Of a stretch of 13,320 nt of DNA, positions 7,426 through 13,320 are shown in pieces. A program made the position numbers and the translations under genes. Below the pieces are notes generated by a model. It was given only the letters and a program-made list of their open reading frames with translations. It did no database searches and was not told where the DNA came from. The stretch comes from an uncultured Spirochaetales bacterium (lineage in GTDB: Bacteria > Spirochaetota > Spirochaetia > Treponematales > Treponemataceae): positions 1 through 13,320 of the forward strand of contig CAMGSV010000048.1 of assembly GCA_946061495.1 (NCBI GenBank), given 5' to 3'. How positions within the stretch are numbered: position 1 is the stretch's first letter; every line of letters starts with the position of its first letter.

Positions 7426-8256
7426 TCAGTTGCTGGAAACCTTGGTGCGGAAGGATACGGAACCATACCGCAGGTCAATCTCAGAAATCCCTGGACCGAG
7501 GGAATTGACCACATCCAGAACAACTACCATATATTGTAACGAATCTTCACTAAAAGTTCTATCCATCAGAACCTTCGTATGGGAGTGAACAGGATACAAA
7601 ATCAAGTCGAAATTGCCATACTCCTTCACGTCAACGTGAATTTCGGAGATGGTGGCAAGATATTTCTGAGGCAGCCGCTGGATTTTCGCCAACTGCTGGA
7701 TGAAATTCCGGTAGGTACTGGGCAGACGCATACCGTCGTTGAAATCCTCCACCGGCAATCCTGAAATCAAGGGCAGGTGGTTGATGGAGGTACCAGCCTT
7801 CGCCACGAAGAGCACCCCAGTCTCGTCGATGTGGACAGGGATGGTCCTTCCGTCTACGTTCAGCAGGGTGGCCGCCACGGGAATCCGCTCCTTCACAGAG
7901 ATGGTGACCGTATCGGGGAAGCCCTTGGAAACAGACACAGACTCGATCCAGGAACAGTCAGCCAACACAGAGGCTGCCAGGGCGGAGTCAAACTTGCTCC
8001 AGGTCTGGTTGGGGCCGGTATTGAGAATCTGGCACATCTCCTCCGCCGTATACATCTGCAGACCCGAGAAGGAAATCTTGATGGGGGCCTTGGAAGGGAT
8101 TATCACCGTGTACAGCACCACCTCCACAATCAGGATGAGGCAGAGGGCCCCCACAATGAATTTCAGAGCCCGAAATTTCTTGTCGCTGTGACGGACCTTT
8201 TGCTCACCTTCGGCCATAAAGTTTCTAATGTCAGAATACATCATGCTGTCACTCAT
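7426..8256 (-). CDS. ftsQ: Cell division protein DivIB/FtsQ
   Basis: Bitopic divisome protein that, with FtsL and FtsB/DivIC, bridges the cytoplasmic ring to septal peptidoglycan synthesis. 276 residues. A charged cytoplasmic N-terminus (1-30) precedes one transmembrane segment (about 31-52, LKFIVGALCLILIVEVVLYT). An extracytoplasmic POTRA domain follows (about 57-130: IKISFSGLQMYTAEEM, then WIESVSVSKGFPDTVTISVKER, a typical FtsQ motif shown here in part), then the beta domain (about 131-260: VDGRTIPVHIDETGVLF, LPLISGLP, and a final ISEIDLRYG). A GTG at 8283 would add nine residues, but AAAGGGG precedes the ATG at 8256. It is 27 bases after ftsW. Family membership is clear from topology, motifs and position between ftsW and ftsA. 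Confidence 0.93.
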   Translation of the reverse strand: MSDSMMYSDIRNFMAEGEQKVRHSDKKFRALKFIVGALCLILIVEVVLYTVIIPSKAPIKISFSGLQMYTAEEMCQILNTGPNQTWSKFDSALAASVLADCSWIESVSVSKGFPDTVTISVKERIPVAATLLNVDGRTIPVHIDETGVLFVAKAGTSINHLPLISGLPVEDFNDGMRLPSTYRNFIQQLAKIQRLPQKYLATISEIHVDVKEYGNFDLILYPVHSHTKVLMDRTFSEDSLQYMVVVLDVVNSLGPGISEIDLRYGSVSFRTKVSSN

Positions 8257-8283
8257 ACAATCCCCTTTCCAACTCTCTCTCAC

Positions 8284-9438
8284 TTATTCTTCGTCAATTT
8301 CTTCAACACTGTTACGATACGATATGTTCAGCAATAATCCGCACATACAGCACGTCACCAACAAGGAGGAGCCACCTGACGAAAAGAACGGCAGGGTGAT
8401 TCCCGTAACCGGCAGGGCTCCACATACAACGCCACAATTCAACAAGGACTGAATCACAATGCAGGTGGTGAGTCCAAAGGCTGTGAGGGCAGAGAACTTG
8501 TTCCTGCTCTCCATCATCAAAGTATAACCTCTCCAAGCGAAAAAAGCCAAAACCAAGAAATACCCCAAAACACCAAGGAATCCCATGGCCTCGGCCCAGC
8601 CGGAAAACACATAGTCGGTGTGGATTTCCGGTACACGATGTATTTTTTCCAGTCCGACGCCAAAACCATTGCCCAGGAATCCACCGTCACTAATGGCGGT
8701 ACGGGCAGTGGAGGTCTGGTAGTTGTAGCCATGGGTGTCGAAGCTGGGTTTTACAAAGGCAATGAGCCGGTTTACCCGGAAGGTGGAGCTGAACACAAAG
8801 AGCACCATGGCTCCAGCAGCCAGAAGCATGAAGGGAACCAGCCGGCCCAATCGAGCCCCAGCCACATACATCAGCAGAAAACCGGTGGCAAAAATCAGGA
8901 TAGCACTAGAAAAGTCATCCTGTCCCATAACAATGGCAGAAAAAAGACAGAGGACAGACACCGGCGGGAAGAGGCTGCGTCTACTGTCCTCAGGATTCTT
9001 GATGAACTTATCGAACCAGTTCGCCAGATACAGTACAATGGCTATCTTCACCAGCTCAGATGGCTGGAAGGTGTCACCCACCAGCGGAAGTGAAATCCAG
9101 CGGTGGGCACCATTTCTGGGAGAGGAGATTCCCGGAACGAAGCACAGGAGACAAAGCACCAGGGACACCAGCATAATCCAGGGCAGCGACCGGCGAATGA
9201 GGGCATGGGAGGACACAAAGGCAATACCCATGACTACCAATCCCACCACCGACATAATCAGCTGCCGGTTGATAAAGTAATGGGGATCACCAAAGGCACG
9301 CTGGGCATAGTTGGCGGAACAGACGTAGAGAATCAGCAATCCCAATCCCCACAGGAGGATGATGGAGACGAGAAGCCCAGTGTCTATGTAGTTGCCACGA
9401 AGGATTGTTCGTTCCGCAAAAATCTTCCGTACGTTCAT
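8284..9438 (-). CDS. ftsW: Septal peptidoglycan glycosyltransferase FtsW (SEDS)
   Basis: SEDS-family polytopic membrane protein that polymerises lipid II at the septum together with a class B PBP. 384 residues with about ten hydrophobic segments. Family motifs: WISLPLVGDTFQPSELVK (114-131), SDGGFLGNGFGVGLEK (250-265), VPEIHTDYVFSGWAEAMG (269-286, where Asp275 aligns with the essential Asp of SEDS enzymes) and ALPVTGITLPFFSSGGSS (341-358). The last one usually reads FLSYGGSS, so Tyr is replaced by Ser here. The long loop between about 232 and 275 matches the large extracytoplasmic loop of the family. FtsW rather than RodA is chosen because of its place between murF and divIB. The start ATG overlaps the murF stop (ATGA). 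The partner FtsI/PBP3 gene, normally nearby, is not in the window. Confidence 0.96.
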   Translation of the reverse strand: MNVRKIFAERTILRGNYIDTGLLVSIILLWGLGLLILYVCSANYAQRAFGDPHYFINRQLIMSVVGLVVMGIAFVSSHALIRRSLPWIMLVSLVLCLLCFVPGISSPRNGAHRWISLPLVGDTFQPSELVKIAIVLYLANWFDKFIKNPEDSRRSLFPPVSVLCLFSAIVMGQDDFSSAILIFATGFLLMYVAGARLGRLVPFMLLAAGAMVLFVFSSTFRVNRLIAFVKPSFDTHGYNYQTSTARTAISDGGFLGNGFGVGLEKIHRVPEIHTDYVFSGWAEAMGFLGVLGYFLVLAFFAWRGYTLMMESRNKFSALTAFGLTTCIVIQSLLNCGVVCGALPVTGITLPFFSSGGSSLLVTCCMCGLLLNISYRNSVEEIDEE

Positions 9439-10925
9439 ACCGTCTCTCCCTGCAGGGCTGCGGTTATGCGCTCCAGCCCCATGCCACGGGAGCCCTTCAG
9501 TAGAACCACGTCGCCCTTCCTCAGGAAGCCCCGCAGTACTGCCACCGCCTCCTCTATGGTCTCTTGGCCACTGCCAGCCAGCACCACCCCGCCGACCTGG
9601 GAAATCTCCAGTGTGGCGGCAGCACTGCTCATCTCATCTCCAAGAAACACCGTCAAGGCAGCTCCAGTCTTTTGGGCCTGCTCCATCACTTCCTGATGGG
9701 CCTCCAGGCTTGCAGACCCCAACTCCAGCATATCCCCCAGCACCAGCACCTTGCGGCCACCGTCCAGCTCCAGGTCACGGAAAAAATCCAGGGCCGCCGC
9801 CATGGAGTCGGGATTCGCATTGTAGCAGTCCTGGAGGAAGGTGATGTCACCCCGGAGCACTTGACTGCGGCCAAACAAAGGCTGCACCGCCGCCAATCCC
9901 TCCCTGATTTCCTCAAGGCTCAAGCCAAGCTGCCGGGCCACCGCAACAGCAGCCAGGGCATCCTGCAGGTTCGCCCTTCCCGGCAGGGGTAGGGTCATGG
10001 TGACCCCCTCAAGACAGAAGCTGGTTCCCTCCAGGCCACAGGATTTGATGGAGCTCACCTGACTGGGGCCATACTCCACCACTATGCAGTCCAGACCCTC
10101 CCGCAGAAAATCGCAGTAGGCGTCCATCGCTGGGATGAAGGCGCAGCTGTCGGAAGAGAAATTCCAGAAAACCTGCTTCTTTTCCTGGGCGATGGCATCC
10201 CTGCTGCCGAGAATCCCGATATGGGCGGTACCGATGTTGGTGATGACCCCATGATTTGGAGCGAGGACACGGGCAATCTCTGCAATCTCCCCCCTTCGAT
10301 TCATTCCCAGCTCAAAGACTCCCACCTGATGATGGTCCCGAATCTGGAACACCGACAAGGGCAGTCCCGTCTCCGAATTAAGGTTGCCCTGATTCATCAC
10401 CACGGAAAAGCGGGTGGACAGGACTGCGGCGAGAATCTCCTTGGTGGTGGTCTTGCCGCTGGAGCCGGTGACACCGATTCTTACAAGGCTTGGAAATTTC
10501 TGGACGTAGGCGGCGGCGGCATCCTGCAGGGCGTACATGGTGTGGTCCACCGCCACGAAGGTGGCTGCAGGGTAGGAATGGTGCCACTGAACCAGCTGGT
10601 GATGGTTGGAGACAGCAAAATCCCTCCCCACCAGCACCACCGTGGCACCCTTTTCCAGGGCGGCAGGCACATAGTCATGGCCATCCTGGAATTCCCCCAC
10701 CAAAGGAATGAACATTCCCCCCGCCACGGCGCTCCGGCTGTCTGTTGCCACAGAGGTGAAGCAAAACCCATCCTCAGGGCATCCCATGACAAGAGCTCCG
10801 CCAGTGGCGGCCAGGAGTTCATTGAGAGATAATAATGATGTTCTGGCGGCTACCTGCACGTCACTGCACGCACCGCCCTCCGATGCCTGGACAGACAATG
10901 CCGAGACACCTCTTGCACATTCCAC
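9435..10925 (-). CDS. murF: UDP-MurNAc-tripeptide--D-alanyl-D-alanine ligase MurF
   Basis: Cytoplasmic ATP-dependent ligase that adds D-Ala-D-Ala to the UDP-MurNAc tripeptide, completing the pentapeptide. About 496 residues. The N-terminal substrate domain contains ATDSRSAVAGGMFIPLVGEFQDGHDY (shown here only to mark it: residues 60-85). The ATP-binding P-loop is GVTGSSGKTTTKE (151-163), followed by NQGNLNSETGLPL (178-190), ELGMNRRGEI (205-214) and the C-terminal domain motifs DCYNANPDSM and VLGDMLELG. The start is uncertain because no ATG is available. GTG at 10943 has no ribosome site. GTG at 10925 has GGGAG about 11 bases upstream (chosen). TTG at 10898 follows AGAGG. Similarity to the family only begins near LLSLNELLAATGG, so the first 30 or so residues are unsupported. 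It overlaps ftsW as ATGA. Confidence 0.93.
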   Translation of the reverse strand: MECARGVSALSVQASEGGACSDVQVAARTSLLSLNELLAATGGALVMGCPEDGFCFTSVATDSRSAVAGGMFIPLVGEFQDGHDYVPAALEKGATVVLVGRDFAVSNHHQLVQWHHSYPAATFVAVDHTMYALQDAAAAYVQKFPSLVRIGVTGSSGKTTTKEILAAVLSTRFSVVMNQGNLNSETGLPLSVFQIRDHHQVGVFELGMNRRGEIAEIARVLAPNHGVITNIGTAHIGILGSRDAIAQEKKQVFWNFSSDSCAFIPAMDAYCDFLREGLDCIVVEYGPSQVSSIKSCGLEGTSFCLEGVTMTLPLPGRANLQDALAAVAVARQLGLSLEEIREGLAAVQPLFGRSQVLRGDITFLQDCYNANPDSMAAALDFFRDLELDGGRKVLVLGDMLELGSASLEAHQEVMEQAQKTGAALTVFLGDEMSSAAATLEISQVGGVVLAGSGQETIEEAVAVLRGFLRKGDVVLLKGSRGMGLERITAALQGETV

Positions 10926-10943
10926 TGTTACTAACGCTCCCAC

Positions 10944-11061
10944 AACAATATAACAGTCAAAGATGGGCTGAGTCCCCGCAGGTTCCCAGCCCCTTCAGTT
11001 TCAATTCCAGACGACATCCCCCCCGTCGTCCGACATCCTCTGTCAACAGGCGTGTACCGTC
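10944..11061 (-). other. Structured ftsL-murF intergenic leader
   Basis: The longest gap inside the operon. On the transcribed strand it can form GACGAC-(9 bases)-GTCGTC at 11010-11030, with a loop containing seven G, and GGGCTG-(16 bases)-CAGCCC at 10965-10992. GGATGTCG occurs twice around the first hairpin. Neither hairpin is followed by a T run, so they do not look like terminators. A 28-codon ORF (ATG at 11017, TAG at 10931) ends five bases before the GTG chosen for murF. In many bacteria ftsI and murE sit at this point. Confidence 0.4.
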
Positions 11062-11367
11062 TTATCGGCCGCCCATCTCCACCCGGATGATCTCACTGCT
11101 TTCCGCCGGACGCATCCCCAGCTGACCGGAAGCCAATGCCTCTATGCGGTCCGCACTGCTCAGAACACTGATTCCAGTGATCAGGTTCTTGTTCTCCTCC
11201 ACCATTTCAGCCTGCCTCCGCTCCAGTTGGGCAATCTCCTGCTCCAGCTGGGCAAAGCGTCGGGCCTGGACACCGTCCACGGCGAGGAAAAGCGGGATGC
11301 TGGCAGCCAGCAAGCAAATGGCAACTCCCTTTGCCAAAGCGCTTTTCTTTTTCATTGCAAACTCCAT
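11062..11367 (-). CDS. ftsL: Cell division protein FtsL
   Basis: Small bitopic divisome protein that pairs with FtsB/DivIC and DivIB/FtsQ to activate FtsW-FtsI. 101 residues. It has a basic cytoplasmic tail (KKKSALAK, 6-13), one transmembrane segment (about 14-30), a heptad-like coiled coil (about 36-62: RFAQLEQEIAQLERRQAEMV) and a C-terminal module ADRIEALASGQLGMRPAES (72-90), close to the RIE-A--LGM pattern of FtsL. The sequence is weakly conserved, so the call rests on topology and position just after rsmH. The ATG at 11367 is one base after the rsmH stop and has AAGGA upstream. A second ATG at 11355 has GGAG six bases upstream and would remove four residues; both are possible. Confidence 0.87.
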   Translation of the reverse strand: MEFAMKKKSALAKGVAICLLAASIPLFLAVDGVQARRFAQLEQEIAQLERRQAEMVEENKNLITGISVLSSADRIEALASGQLGMRPAESSEIIRVEMGGR

Positions 11368-11368
11368 T

Positions 11369-12379
11369 TCATCCTTGGGAAGGAGAAATCATCCGTGAAA
11401 TCTCCGCATCTATTTCCCGCAATTTCCGTATGACACGTAGCTTGGCGCTACGGGAAGGCGAATTGCACTCCACCTCCTCCCTGGAGGGAAGCACCGGCTT
11501 CCTGGTAAGCACCTGAGCGTGGGGCATACCACCACACTTACATATCGGCTCCTGGGGCGGACAAACGCAGGCCTTCCCCAAGTCACGGAAATAATTTTTC
11601 ACAATCCTGTCTTCCAGCGAATGGAAGGTGATGATGCCCATCTTGCCACCCACCTGCAAGACATTGAAGGCATGAGGCAGCACCTGGGGCAGGCGGTCCA
11701 GCTCGTGGTTCACCTGGATGCGCAGGGCCTGGAAGGTTCTGGTGGCCGGGTGAAGGTGACCGTGGCGGTAGGCGGCAGGAACCACACCGTAAATCAAATC
11801 CGCCAGATCCGAGGAGGACTGAATTACAGAAGCCTTCCGTGCCTCCACAATGGCCGCCGCAATCCGACGGCTGTACCGCTCCTCCCCATACAAATAAAAC
11901 AGGTCCGCCAGCTGCTTTTCCGACCAGGTGTTCACCACCTCTGCGGCGGAAGGACCGGCATTCTGGTTCAGCCGCATGTCCAGGGGCTCCTCCTTCCGAA
12001 AAGAAAACCCCCGCCCCGACTCCTCGTAGTGGAACACGGAGATACCCAGGTCAAAAAGGATGAGATGAGGTCGGTGGCCACTGGAAAGGTCAAAGTCCCG
12101 ATAAAACTCATTGAACCAGCCCAGATGAAAACTCATCCTGTCACCGTGGCATACCAACCGTCTTCTGGCCTTTGCCTGAATGTTGGGGTCGGCGTCAAGT
12201 CCCAGCACATGGAGCTGAGGATAGGTCTTCAGGAAGCCATCGCTATGGCCACCCTCCCCCGTGGTGGAATCAATCAGCAGCGGCTCCTCACCATAGGCCT
12301 CCCCCTCCGGAGACAGATAGTGCAGACATTCCTGCAAAAGTACTGGTGTATGGACAATGTTGTCTTCAGGAGAAACCAC
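11369..12379 (-). CDS. rsmH: 16S rRNA (cytosine-1402 N4) methyltransferase RsmH (MraW)
   Basis: SAM-dependent enzyme that methylates N4 of C1402 in 16S rRNA, tuning the ribosomal P site. 336 residues. Signature sequence: NIVHTPVLLQE (7-17), SAM motif DSTTGEGGHS (37-46), LGLDADP (59-65), FDLGIS (109-114), SGRGFSFRKEEPLDMRLN (121-138), ATRTFQALRIQVNHEL (212-227) and FHSLEDRIVKNYF (252-264). A CxC...CxC cluster (271/273/280/282) and the closing PSRSAKLRVIRK (308-319) are also family features. The start is GTG at 12379, six bases after an AGGAG that overlaps the mraZ stop codon, so coupling to mraZ translation is likely. It ends one base before ftsL. Confidence 0.97.
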   Translation of the reverse strand: MVSPEDNIVHTPVLLQECLHYLSPEGEAYGEEPLLIDSTTGEGGHSDGFLKTYPQLHVLGLDADPNIQAKARRRLVCHGDRMSFHLGWFNEFYRDFDLSSGHRPHLILFDLGISVFHYEESGRGFSFRKEEPLDMRLNQNAGPSAAEVVNTWSEKQLADLFYLYGEERYSRRIAAAIVEARKASVIQSSSDLADLIYGVVPAAYRHGHLHPATRTFQALRIQVNHELDRLPQVLPHAFNVLQVGGKMGIITFHSLEDRIVKNYFRDLGKACVCPPQEPICKCGGMPHAQVLTRKPVLPSREEVECNSPSRSAKLRVIRKLREIDAEISRMISPSQG

Positions 12380-12388
12380 GGTCTACTC

Positions 12389-12832
12389 CTACAAACAGAT
12401 GGCGCTGAGGCCCTCTGCAGCCTCCCGGAAGGAAGATTCACTCTCCTCCAGATAAGCCTTGTACGTTTCAGCATCCCACAATTCGATGTACTTGTTGATT
12501 CCCAGAAAAATACATTCCTTGGACAAGCACGCATACTCCCTTAGGCTCTGAGGAATACTGATCCGCCCACCCTTGTCAAACTCCACCGTTTGAGCCGGTG
12601 CTATCAGTCGACGAATTACAGATCGATCCCTGCCGCTAAAGGGAGATGCGGCTCCCATGAGCTTTGATGAGAAATTATTCCACTCCTGAGCCGTGAACAG
12701 CCACAGACAGCGGTCCACCGACTGGGTGATGATGAGGCTATCTTCTGCGAGTTCCCGCCGCAGCCGGGCTGGAAAGGGAATGCGTCCCTTTTCATCCAAG
12801 GTGTTGCGGAACTCACCGGTAAGCAAATCCAT
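12389..12832 (-). CDS. mraZ: Transcriptional regulator MraZ
   Basis: First gene of the dcw operon, a DNA-binding protein of the AbrB/SpoVT-like swapped-hairpin fold. In other bacteria it forms ring-like oligomers and controls its own operon through repeats upstream of the gene. 147 residues with two MraZ domains, each with the DxxxR signature: Asp13-Arg17 (TLDEKGRIPFPARLR) and Asp86-Arg90 (EFDKGGRISIPQSLREY). The frame allows a TTG at 12838, but the ATG at 12832 gives MDLLTGEFRNTLDEKGR, the usual N-terminus, with GGGA eight bases upstream. That GGGA is part of one of the GTGG boxes listed separately, so operator and ribosome site overlap. The stop codon overlaps the rsmH ribosome site. Confidence 0.96.
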   Translation of the reverse strand: MDLLTGEFRNTLDEKGRIPFPARLRRELAEDSLIITQSVDRCLWLFTAQEWNNFSSKLMGAASPFSGRDRSVIRRLIAPAQTVEFDKGGRISIPQSLREYACLSKECIFLGINKYIELWDAETYKAYLEESESSFREAAEGLSAICL

Positions 12833-12896
12833 CCACAATTTCCCACAATTTACGTTTTTCTCCCACCTATCTTACATTTTAACCAAAAAATTCCAC
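12831..12896 (-). promoter_or_regulatory. Probable MraZ operator: four GTGG boxes in 10-base phase
   Basis: Minus-strand boxes GTGGAA (12896-12891), GTGGGA (12866-12861), GTGGGA (12846-12841) and GTGGAT (12836-12831) start 30, 20 and 10 bases apart, so all face the same side of the helix. Known MraZ sites are TGGG-type direct repeats spaced at 10 bases just upstream of mraZ. The first box lies between -35 and -10, the others in the 5' leader; the third doubles as Shine-Dalgarno and the fourth runs into the ATG. Binding would block both transcription and translation start. Box pattern is seen; binding is inferred. Confidence 0.7.
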
Positions 12897-12903
12897 CTGT
12901 CAA
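12876..12903 (-). promoter_or_regulatory. Sigma70-type promoter of the dcw operon (PmraZ)
   Basis: On the minus strand a perfect -35 TTGACA (12903-12898) is followed by a 16-base spacer and a -10 TAAAAT (12881-12876, one mismatch to TATAAT). Predicted transcription start is near 12869, leaving a leader of about 37 bases before the mraZ ATG. No other convincing promoter was found within the operon by eye. Confidence 0.75.
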
Positions 12904-12921
12904 TCATCTTCATTGGGATTT

Positions 12922-12938
12922 TGTCCAAAACTTGGACA
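12922..12938. promoter_or_regulatory. Perfect inverted repeat in the divergent intergenic region
   Basis: TGTCCAA-AAC-TTGGACA, a 7-base perfect inverted repeat with a 3-base centre. It lies 19 bases upstream of the mraZ -35 and 40 bases before the divergent ATG, where its right arm could serve as the -35 (TTGGAC) of that gene. Shape and place suit the operator of a dimeric repressor. The regulator is unknown. Confidence 0.5.
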
Positions 12939-12971
12939 GGTCTTTACTTTTTATCTATACGCATATATAGT
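12932..12971 (+). promoter_or_regulatory. Possible weak promoter for the divergent gene
   Basis: Candidates are TTGGAC (12932-12937) with an 18-base spacer and TATACG, or TTTACT (12943-12948) with a 17-base spacer and TATAGT (12966-12971). The second would give an almost leaderless transcript. No clear Shine-Dalgarno precedes the ATG at 12978. Both are poor matches, so the exact promoter is not settled. Confidence 0.3.
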
Positions 12972-12977
12972 TGTAGC

Positions 12978-13320
12978 ATGATCAACACCTACTCCGAATC
13001 AAGGCTCCACAAAACCCTCAAAAATCTCTATGCCCTAGACAACAATGGTAAAACGGAGCAGCCGGTGGAGGGAAAGATCTGCGACATTGTGGCCGACGAC
13101 GGCTCCATCATCGAGATACAGACCGGCAGTCTGGCGAAGCTCCATGGCAAGCTGGGCCTCCTTTTGCCTCGTTACCGGGTGACGGTGGTGTATCCGCTGG
13201 TGGTGCAAAAGACCATCGAGACGGTGGGGAAGGACGGAAGCCTGATGTTGCGACGGAAAAGCCCCAAGAAACAGGGGATATTGGATATTTTTAGGGAACT
13301 TACTTCTATATATTCGTATC
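12978..13320 (+). CDS. Conserved-looking unknown protein, possible PD-(D/E)XK nuclease-type fold, 3' end missing
   Basis: The only plus-strand gene, divergent from mraZ and cut by the right edge after 114 codons. I do not recognise it by name. The visible part reads as an N-terminal helix with a glutamate (NTYSESRLHKTLKNLY, 3-18), two strands EGKICDIVADD (31-41) and SIIEIQTG (43-50), a helix (SLAKLHGKLGLLL, 51-63), a strand RVTVVYPLVV (67-76) and a basic segment (LRRKSPKKQG, 91-100). The order helix-strand-strand-helix-strand with Asp36 and Glu46-Ile-Gln48 resembles the PD-(D/E)XK core, with Gln in place of the usual Lys. There is no signal peptide or membrane segment so far. Codon use resembles the neighbours, so this is a real gene; function is open. 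Confidence 0.7.
   Translation, partial: MINTYSESRLHKTLKNLYALDNNGKTEQPVEGKICDIVADDGSIIEIQTGSLAKLHGKLGLLLPRYRVTVVYPLVVQKTIETVGKDGSLMLRRKSPKKQGILDIFRELTSIYSY

Noticed and set aside
7368..7523. Upstream extension of ftsA to 7523
   Set aside because: Overlaps the conserved end of divIB and adds residues unlike FtsA; the TTG at 7367 has the proper ribosome site and N-terminus.
11519..12544. Plus-strand ORF of 341 codons opposite rsmH and mraZ
   Set aside because: It is antisense to two unmistakable genes, has no family motif or ribosome site, and arises from codon bias on the other strand.
12922..12938. Inverted repeat as a rho-independent terminator
   Set aside because: The T-rich stretch that follows is broken and the flanking genes diverge, so there is no transcript to end here. 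An operator is more likely.
1..13320. Mobile elements, CRISPR arrays, tRNA or rRNA genes
   Set aside because: No transposase, phage gene, regular spaced repeats or RNA gene signature was seen; the tyrosine recombinase is Xer-like and embedded in a housekeeping operon, so it is not taken as an integrase.

Overview
The window holds a long minus-strand division and cell-wall (dcw) operon, entered from its promoter end at the right, plus one divergent partial gene at the far right. In transcription order (right to left) the minus-strand genes are mraZ, rsmH, ftsL, murF, ftsW, divIB/ftsQ, ftsA, ftsZ, a XerC/XerD-type recombinase, a TPR lipoprotein, dprA and topA (cut by the left edge). This order, with recombinase, lipoprotein, dprA and topA following ftsZ, and with ftsI, murE, mraY, murD, murG and murC missing from the cluster, matches what I remember of Treponema. 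The spirochaete-style lipobox agrees. The GC content looks moderately high, which would suit a commensal (rumen, gut or oral) treponeme better than T. denticola; genus is an inference, species is not resolved.

Right edge (12839-12977): a 145-base divergent control region. It carries a strong minus-strand promoter for mraZ (TTGACA, 16 bases, TAAAAT), four GTGG[G/A] boxes spaced by exact multiples of 10 bases (likely MraZ operator) and a perfect 7-3-7 inverted repeat, TGTCCAA-AAC-TTGGACA, next to the divergent gene. That gene (12978 onward, plus strand) is an unrecognised protein whose visible part looks like a PD-(D/E)XK nuclease-type core.

Middle (4697-12832): MraZ (regulator), RsmH (16S rRNA m4C methyltransferase), FtsL, MurF (last cytoplasmic stem-peptide ligase), FtsW (SEDS glycosyltransferase), DivIB/FtsQ, FtsA and FtsZ. 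Together they make precursor, build the Z-ring and run septal peptidoglycan synthesis. Most junctions are tight (ATGA overlap murF-ftsW; 1 base rsmH-ftsL; 9 bases mraZ-rsmH). Two have structured leaders: ftsL-murF (about 118-136 bases with two possible hairpins) and divIB-ftsA (58 bases, with the ftsA ribosome site partly inside a mini-hairpin and a TTG start).

Left (1-4688): the operon appears to run on into chromosome-maintenance genes: the Xer-type recombinase (dimer resolution), a TPR lipoprotein, DprA (ssDNA/RecA loader) and topoisomerase I. The genes are 8 bases apart, or overlap by 4 and 11 bases, or are 1 base apart, so co-translation is likely. No tRNA, rRNA, mobile element, CRISPR array or convincing terminator was seen. 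No gene-free stretch exceeds 300 bases.
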